A stretch of DNA of 64,000 nt from Campylobacter geochelonis. Its GTDB lineage: Bacteria > Campylobacterota > Campylobacteria > Campylobacterales > Campylobacteraceae. Below the pieces are notes generated by a model. The model had not been told where the DNA came from and did no database searches. It saw only the letters and a program-made list of their open reading frames with translations. Position numbers and translations under genes: made by a program. Below, in pieces: positions 58,923 to 64,000 of the stretch (positions are counted from its first letter, which is position 1; every line of letters starts with the position of its first letter). The stretch lies in the NCBI RefSeq assembly GCF_013201685.1, contig NZ_CP053844.1, positions 1,550,001 to 1,614,000 on the forward strand, in the 5' to 3' direction.

Positions 58923-60476
58923 TTATTTAGCGTAATCAACAGCTCTAGTTTCTCTTATAACACTTACTTTTATCTCGCCAGGATACTGAACGCTTGATTG
59001 AATTCCCTCAGCTATCTCTTTTGCGATTAGCACCGCTTCATCATCATTTACTAGCGTTGCATTGGCTATAACTCTAACTTCACGCCCTGCATTTATCGCA
59101 TAGGCTGATTTTACACCCTCTTTGCTTGTTGCTATTTCTTCGATTTCAGAAACTCTTTTTAAGAAACTCTCAAGCACCTCTCGTCTAGCTCCAGGTCTAG
59201 CCGCGCTTAGTGCATCTGCGGTGCAAACTGCCGCGCACTCCACAGTTTCAGCCTCTTCATGTCCATGGTGAGCATAAATGGCGTTTATAACAACTGGATG
59301 CTCTTTATAGCGTCTGCAAATTTCAGCTCCCAAGTCCACGTGACTTCCCTCATACTCGTGGGTTAGCGCTTTTCCAATATCGTGCAAAATTCCAGCTCTT
59401 CTAGCTAAAATTTCATCTCCGCCAGTCTCGGCTGCGATTATTCCTGCAAGGTGTGCTACTTCAAGGCTGTGTGCAAGAGCGTTTTGTCCGTAACTTGCTC
59501 TAAATTTAAGCTTTCCGATAAGTTTTACAAGCTCTGGATGCATGCCATTTAGCCCTAAATCCATAATGATATTTTCGCCCTCTTCTGCGATACTTGCTTC
59601 AAACTCATCGCTTACTTTTTTATGGATATCTTCGATTCTAGCAGGCTGAATTCGTCCATCTTCAACTAAAAGTTCAATCACACGAGTTGCGATAGCTCTT
59701 CGGTATAAATTAAAACTACTTAAAATAATCGCGTGAGGTGTATCATCGATAATGATATCAACTCCCAAAACCATCTCAAGGGTTTTAATATTTCGCCCCT
59801 CTTTACCTATAATTCTACCTTTTAAATCATCATTTTTAATATCAACAACATTTATAAGTCGTTCAGCCGCATACTCTCCAGCAAAACGCGTCGTTGCCTG
59901 AGCGATGATATAGTTTGCTTTTTTCTTAGCTTCTCTTTTGGCCTCTTCTTCGTATTTTCTAACGATGTGAGCGATATCGCCACGAGATTTTTCCTCAACT
60001 CTTCTTAAAACCTCTCTTTTGGCCTCTTCTTCAGTAAGTCCTGCTGCATGCTCTAAAACTCTAATAGCTTCAGAAATTTTAGACTCATAGCTTTTTTTAA
60101 GATTTATACCTTCATCATAAGTTCGTTTTGCCTCTTTTTTAGAGTGTTCTGCTTCTGATTTGACCTTTTCTAAAATCTCTTTTTCATTCCCTAAAATTTG
60201 CTCTTTTTTGCCTATTTCATCAAATTTAGAGTCATACTCTTTTTGAAGTTTTATACTTTTGTCTTCATACTTTTTTTTAGCTTCAAATTCAGCCTCTTGA
60301 ACTGTTAGCTTCGCATCTTTTAGCACACCTTCAGCTTCAAATTCTATCGCTTTTGCTTTTGCTTTTGCTTGTTCGATGAAAATGCTATAATTTGCATCAT
60401 TAATTTTTTTAGCGAACAGATACCCTACGCCAACTCCCACTACACCGGCTCCTAAGCCTGCAATAATCTCTATCAT
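58923..60476 (-). CDS. rny: Ribonuclease Y
   Basis: RNase Y is a membrane-bound endoribonuclease that starts mRNA decay. The 517-aa protein has an N-terminal membrane segment (residues ~3-22), a long coiled coil (~25-190), a KH domain (GRIIGKEGRNIKTLE), and the HD domain (AGILHDIGKALTHE...). It has the usual length. The start lies 68 bp inside the 5-FCL gene, a long overlap. Confidence 0.95.
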   Translation of the reverse strand: MIEIIAGLGAGVVGVGVGYLFAKKINDANYSIFIEQAKAKAKAIEFEAEGVLKDAKLTVQEAEFEAKKKYEDKSIKLQKEYDSKFDEIGKKEQILGNEKEILEKVKSEAEHSKKEAKRTYDEGINLKKSYESKISEAIRVLEHAAGLTEEEAKREVLRRVEEKSRGDIAHIVRKYEEEAKREAKKKANYIIAQATTRFAGEYAAERLINVVDIKNDDLKGRIIGKEGRNIKTLEMVLGVDIIIDDTPHAIILSSFNLYRRAIATRVIELLVEDGRIQPARIEDIHKKVSDEFEASIAEEGENIIMDLGLNGMHPELVKLIGKLKFRASYGQNALAHSLEVAHLAGIIAAETGGDEILARRAGILHDIGKALTHEYEGSHVDLGAEICRRYKEHPVVINAIYAHHGHEEAETVECAAVCTADALSAARPGARREVLESFLKRVSEIEEIATSKEGVKSAYAINAGREVRVIANATLVNDDEAVLIAKEIAEGIQSSVQYPGEIKVSVIRETRAVDYAK

Positions 60477-61038
60477 ATTTTCCTCTTGATATATAATTTT
60501 TTGTTGGAGTTATATAAAAATCACCTCTTATATCGTGGATTTGAGAAAGAATTTTTTTACTAAACATATCTTTTATCTCCACAAATACCATAATAGGCTT
60601 ATATTTAAGTTTGCTAAAAAAGATATCATAATATCCCTTTCCATGACCTATCCTTGCCATTTTTCCGTCAACTCCAATAACGGGAATCACAGCCAAATCA
60701 ATCCTTTTTTTATACTCATTTTGGTTTTTATTTTCTTTAATACCAAAATGAGATGAGTAAAAAGGAGCTCTTAATTTTACCATTTTAAAGCTAACATTTT
60801 GCATAAACGGTATATAAATTTGATACTTTAATGTAAATTTGCGTCTTAAAGTGAGTAAATTTGGCTCATAAGGAAGTGGCATAAAAAGCAAAATTCTTTT
60901 AGAATTTGTAAATTTTATAACCTCTTCAAGAGTTTTTAACATAGTATAGTGCTTGCTTTTTGCGCTAAATTTGAGCTCATTTTTAAGCGCTTTTTTTGCA
61001 TTTTTACGAAATATATCTTTTTTGTTTAAATTTTCCAT
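60409..61038 (-). CDS. 5-formyltetrahydrofolate cyclo-ligase
   Basis: Converts 5-formyl-THF to methenyl-THF with ATP. The 209-aa protein has the family's characteristic G-H-G-K-G-Y-Y-D motif (ARIGHGKGYYDIFF) and the LLFMPLPYEPN stretch. The last ~22 residues (after the ITPTKN stretch) are Arg/Ser-rich and are encoded by the overlapping 5' end of rny; they do not look like family sequence. Truncation by readthrough into rny is natural here rather than an error. No Campylobacter-specific regulation is visible. Confidence 0.9.
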   Translation of the reverse strand: MENLNKKDIFRKNAKKALKNELKFSAKSKHYTMLKTLEEVIKFTNSKRILLFMPLPYEPNLLTLRRKFTLKYQIYIPFMQNVSFKMVKLRAPFYSSHFGIKENKNQNEYKKRIDLAVIPVIGVDGKMARIGHGKGYYDIFFSKLKYKPIMVFVEIKDMFSKKILSQIHDIRGDFYITPTKNYISRGKYDRDYCRLRSRCSGSWRRVSVR

Positions 61039-61102
61039 TTAACGGTTATTTTATTATGTTTTTGTATAATTTCACATTAATTCAAAGATTACAAGGTACT
61101 TT

Positions 61103-61663
61103 ATGAAACTAAAATATATACTCATACCCGTTTTACTACTTTTTTTTGCAGGATGTGGCGATAAAGATGATAAAAAAAGTGATAGCGATACAAATTTAAC
61201 CCAAACCAGCGAAGCAGTCCTTACTCAAAACACAAACGCTCCTTTTACGCTAAATTTTGCAGATGGTGGCGTTATGAGTATAGAAAAAACAGAGTCAGGA
61301 CTTAATATAGCCGATAACTCCACTGCAACACTGTTTGTCTTTTTTGCGACATGGTGTCCGCCTTGCTTAGCCGAAATTCCGTCTTTAAATAATCTACAAG
61401 AAAAGTACAAAGATGAGCTAAAAGTGGTTGGTGTTTTGATGGAAGATAAAAATTTAGATGAAATAAATAGCTTTATAACCGATAAAAAGATAAAATACCA
61501 AATCAGCATAGGCTCATCAAACGATACATTTGCCAAAACTCTTGGCGGAATTGTCGGTATACCATATATGGTGCTTTACTATCCAGATGGAAAGTACGCA
61601 AGACACTATTTTGGCGTGATTGCACAAGAAATGCTTGATAAAGATATACAAAAGGTACTTTAA
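61103..61663 (+). CDS. TlpA-like thioredoxin-fold lipoprotein
   Basis: A 186-aa periplasmic redox protein. The lipobox is LFFAGC (Cys18), followed by a low-complexity linker, then a thioredoxin fold with the W-C-P-P-C active site (84-88) and a cis-Pro segment G-I-P-Y-M. It resembles TlpA/ResA/CcmG-type thiol reductants used in cytochrome c maturation or protection of secreted proteins. The stop overlaps the start of ftsY, so they are coupled. Its redox partner is not identified. Confidence 0.88.
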   Translation: MKLKYILIPVLLLFFAGCGDKDDKKSDSDTNLTQTSEAVLTQNTNAPFTLNFADGGVMSIEKTESGLNIADNSTATLFVFFATWCPPCLAEIPSLNNLQEKYKDELKVVGVLMEDKNLDEINSFITDKKIKYQISIGSSNDTFAKTLGGIVGIPYMVLYYPDGKYARHYFGVIAQEMLDKDIQKVL

Positions 61664-62538
61664 TGTTTGGTTTTTTAAAAAAAGGGCTTGGAAAAACTCT
61701 TGATGCGATAAAGTCTGCAAAACCGCAAAATAGCAAAATTTCCAAAGAACTTTTAGAAGAGATGCTTTTAGAAGCTGATGTGGATTATGAAATAGTTGAA
61801 GAGATAATTTATTATCTGCCGCCAACAGATGAAGTTAAAAGAGATGATTTAAAACGCGTTATTTCGACATATTTTATCTACGATAAGCCAAATTTAGAGC
61901 CTTTCAAGCCTTTTGTTGAGCTTATTTTAGGAGTAAATGGAGCTGGCAAAACAACAACTGTTGCAAAACTAGCAAATTTATATAAAAAATCAGGCAAAAA
62001 GGTTATCCTTGGCGCTTGCGATACCTTTAGAGCAGGAGCGATTGAACAACTTCGTCAATGGTCTAAAAAAATAGAAATTCCCATAATTGCAACAAATCAA
62101 GGTCATGATCCATCGGCAGTTGCGTATGATACGATAACTTCGGCTGTTGCTAAAGGTTTTGATAATGTCTTAATCGATACTGCCGGCAGACTTCAAAATC
62201 AAACAAATTTAGCCAAAGAGCTTGATAAGATAGTGCGAATTTCAAACAAAGCAATGCCATCAGCTCCTCATAGAAAAATCATCATTTTAGACGCGACACA
62301 AGGAAACAACGGCGTTACACAAGCAAAAGCATTTAACCAGATAGTAAAACTAGATGGAGTTATCATAACAAAACTTGATGGAACACCAAAAGGTGGTGCA
62401 CTTTTTGGCATAGCAAGAGAGCTTGAACTGCCTATTTTATATGTTGGAATTGGCGAGAGTATGGATGATTTGGTTGAGTTTAGTCCTGATGAGTTTATAG
62501 AAGATATTTTAGAAGCGATTTTTGATGGCAAAAGCTAA
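61663..62538 (+). CDS. ftsY: Signal recognition particle receptor FtsY
   Basis: FtsY docks ribosome-SRP complexes at the membrane. The 291-aa protein has a short N domain and the SRP GTPase G domain: G1 GVNGAGKTTT (90-99), G3-like DTAGR, G4 TKLDG. The acidic A domain is absent, as in other compact FtsY proteins. The start overlaps the TlpA-like gene by 1 bp, and the stop overlaps radA. Confidence 0.95.
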   Translation: MFGFLKKGLGKTLDAIKSAKPQNSKISKELLEEMLLEADVDYEIVEEIIYYLPPTDEVKRDDLKRVISTYFIYDKPNLEPFKPFVELILGVNGAGKTTTVAKLANLYKKSGKKVILGACDTFRAGAIEQLRQWSKKIEIPIIATNQGHDPSAVAYDTITSAVAKGFDNVLIDTAGRLQNQTNLAKELDKIVRISNKAMPSAPHRKIIILDATQGNNGVTQAKAFNQIVKLDGVIITKLDGTPKGGALFGIARELELPILYVGIGESMDDLVEFSPDEFIEDILEAIFDGKS

Positions 62539-63865
62539 GCTAGTTTTTGAGTGTTCAGCTTGTGGAAACAGGCAAAGTAAATGGATGGGAAAATGCCCAG
62601 AATGTGGCTCTTGGGATAGTTTTGTAGAGTTAAATAAAGAGCAGATTGAATTTATAGAAAAAACATCAAAAGTAGTTCAAAAAAACAGTTGCGCTCAAGA
62701 AATTTGCGATATAAAAATCGAAGAAATCAACCGCATAAGCACCGATGATACGGAGCTTGATCTTGTTTTAGGTGGCGGGATAGTCGATGGCTCACTTGTG
62801 CTAATTGGCGGAAGTCCTGGAATTGGCAAATCAACCTTGCTACTTAAAATCGGCTCAAATTTAGCTAAAAAAAATATAAACGTGCTTTATGTAAGTGGTG
62901 AAGAGAGTCTAAGTCAGATAAAAATGCGAGCAGATAGGCTAAATGCTGTTAATAAAAATTTATTTTTGCTAACTGAGATTTCACTAGAAAATATCAAAAA
63001 TGAGCTGCTTCAAAAAGAGTATAAAATTCTTATCATCGATAGCATACAAACCCTTTTTAGCGAACAAATCGCATCAGCGCCAGGCTCTGTTTCGCAAGTT
63101 AGAGAGATAACTTTTGAACTTATGCGAATCGCTAAAGAGCGTGGAATTTGCGTTTTTATCATAGGTCATATCACAAAAGAAGGCTCAATCGCAGGTCCTA
63201 GAATACTTGAACATATGGTTGATGTGGTGCTGTATTTTGAAGGTGATGCAAGCAAAGAACTTAGACTTTTAAGAGGCTTTAAAAACCGCTTTGGCTCAAC
63301 TAGTGAAGTTGGAATTTTTGAAATGAGCGCAAAAGGGCTAATCAGCGCAAAAGATATAGCAAGTAAATTTTTTACTCGCGGAAAAGCCATAGCAGGAAGT
63401 GCGATAACTATCATAATGGAAGGTTCGCGCCCATTAAGCGTTGAAATTCAAGCTTTAGTTTGCGAAAGCGCTTATCCAAAACGAAGCGTAACTGGATATG
63501 ATAGAAACCGCTTGGATATGATTTTGGCTTTGCTTGAGCGAAAAATCGGCATAGCTTTGGGGCATTATGATGTCTTTGTAAATGTTACTGGTGGCGTTAA
63601 GATAAGTGAAACTGCGGCTGATTTGGCTGTGGTCGCAGCGATTGTTTCAAGTTTTAAAAATCGTCCTATAAGCAAAGAAAGTGCTTTTATAGGCGAAGTT
63701 AGTCTAAATGGCGAAATTCGCGATGTTTTTAACCTTGACGCAAGAGTTAAAGAGGCCAAAATGCAAAAATTTAAGTCCATTATCGCACCATCAAAGCCAC
63801 TAGAAGAGAAAAATATCAAAATTTTTATAGCAAACGAGATAAATCAAGTTCTTGAATGGATGTAA
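62525..63865 (+). CDS. radA: DNA repair protein RadA
   Basis: RadA (Sms) is a RecA-related DnaB-like helicase that processes recombination intermediates. The 446-aa protein has an N-terminal zinc finger (C-x-x-C-G...C-x-x-C-G near residues 10-27), a Walker A GGSPGIGKST, the diagnostic KNRFG motif, and a C-terminal Lon-like domain. I use the ATG at 62525 rather than the TTG just before it. It overlaps ftsY by 14 bp. ftsY-radA adjacency matches relatives. Confidence 0.95.
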   Translation: MAKAKLVFECSACGNRQSKWMGKCPECGSWDSFVELNKEQIEFIEKTSKVVQKNSCAQEICDIKIEEINRISTDDTELDLVLGGGIVDGSLVLIGGSPGIGKSTLLLKIGSNLAKKNINVLYVSGEESLSQIKMRADRLNAVNKNLFLLTEISLENIKNELLQKEYKILIIDSIQTLFSEQIASAPGSVSQVREITFELMRIAKERGICVFIIGHITKEGSIAGPRILEHMVDVVLYFEGDASKELRLLRGFKNRFGSTSEVGIFEMSAKGLISAKDIASKFFTRGKAIAGSAITIIMEGSRPLSVEIQALVCESAYPKRSVTGYDRNRLDMILALLERKIGIALGHYDVFVNVTGGVKISETAADLAVVAAIVSSFKNRPISKESAFIGEVSLNGEIRDVFNLDARVKEAKMQKFKSIIAPSKPLEEKNIKIFIANEINQVLEWM

Positions 63866-63896
63866 ATAAATACTAAATTTAAAGATAAAATTGTGA

Positions 63897-63902
63897 TATA
63901 AT
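63897..63902 (+). promoter_or_regulatory. -10 box before the last gene
   Basis: TATAAT preceded by TGTGA, 31 nt before the ATG at 63934, with AAAGGA upstream of that ATG. Confidence 0.55.
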
Positions 63903-63933
63903 GGCTGGTAAAATTATTAAAAAAGGAAGCAAA

Positions 63934-64000
63934 ATGGAATTTTATAACACAAAAGCAAAAGAGATAGAAAAACGAAATTCCAACTACATAAAGTTAGTAA
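63934..64000 (+). CDS. Start of a gene truncated by the window end
   Basis: An ATG with AAAGGA upstream opens a frame encoding MEFYNTKAKEIEKRNSNY and a few more residues to the window edge. Only 22 residues are visible, too few to name a family. It follows radA by 68 bp and has its own -10 box. Confidence 0.65.
   Translation, partial: MEFYNTKAKEIEKRNSNYIKLV

Overview
The window is AT-rich bacterial chromosome and reads as a member of Campylobacter sensu lato (Campylobacterota). The evidence is the AAGGAG-type ribosome binding sites, frequent TTG starts, isolated TATAAT -10 boxes without a clear -35, and gene orders I remember from C. jejuni (mnmC-amiC-NMO-tyrS-spoT-rpoZ-pyrH-envC-ftsX-ftsE-trmB-flpA-rluD; kdsC-lptC-lptA-engB-mrdA; radA-ftsY-TlpA-like / 5-FCL-rny). 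The species cannot be named from sequence reading alone.

Layout. 0-1.2 kb: divergent queC and ybeY. 1.4-4.2 kb: a large repeat-rich autotransporter, followed by about 0.7 kb with no gene. 4.9-13 kb: a long minus-strand series for the cell envelope and housekeeping (mrdA/PBP2, a MreD-like membrane protein, an N-acetylglutamate synthase-like acetyltransferase, engB, lptA, lptC, kdsC, hisB, rlpA, mltD, tatD). 13.2-15.6 kb: recN-nadK. 15.6-18.5 kb: plus-strand aspS-adk-ppa ending at a strong terminator. 18.7-19.7 kb: a TsdA-type dihaem cytochrome c. 20-36 kb: a long compact minus-strand block from a small cupin gene up to an RluD-type pseudouridine synthase. 36.1-38.9 kb: plus-strand rodA, a HugZ-like protein and alr. 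39.06-39.83 kb: a decayed IS1595-type insertion sequence with both terminal repeats visible. 40-44.8 kb: a DUF4253 protein, an NDH-2-like oxidoreductase and a ComEA-like protein, set in unusually long non-coding DNA. 44.8-47.3 kb: non-coding DNA with two tandem-repeat arrays (2 x 140 bp, 3 x 158 bp). 47.3-53.55 kb: a complete minus-strand rRNA operon, 16S - tRNA-Ile - tRNA-Ala - 23S - 5S, carrying an extra 38-nt 5' half of tRNA-Ala in the spacer. 53.6-55.8 kb: a gene-free region almost devoid of C on the plus strand, with diverged internal repeats. 55.9-64 kb: a DUF945 protein, DedA, SYLF protein, rny and 5-FCL on the minus strand, then TlpA-like lipoprotein, ftsY and radA on the plus strand and the start of one more gene.

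Cell-wall growth and division dominate the coding content. PBP2, RodA and a MreD-like protein belong to elongation. Alr makes D-alanine. MltD and RlpA are murein-processing enzymes. FtsE, FtsX, an EnvC-like coiled-coil/degenerate LytM protein and an AmiC-type amidase together form the expected septal peptidoglycan hydrolysis pathway. LptA, LptC and KdsC serve lipopolysaccharide.

The coding regions are mostly conventional. The most unusual material is non-coding: the C-depleted repeat region upstream of the rRNA operon, the half tRNA with its hairpin inside the rRNA spacer, and the repeat arrays downstream of the 5S gene.
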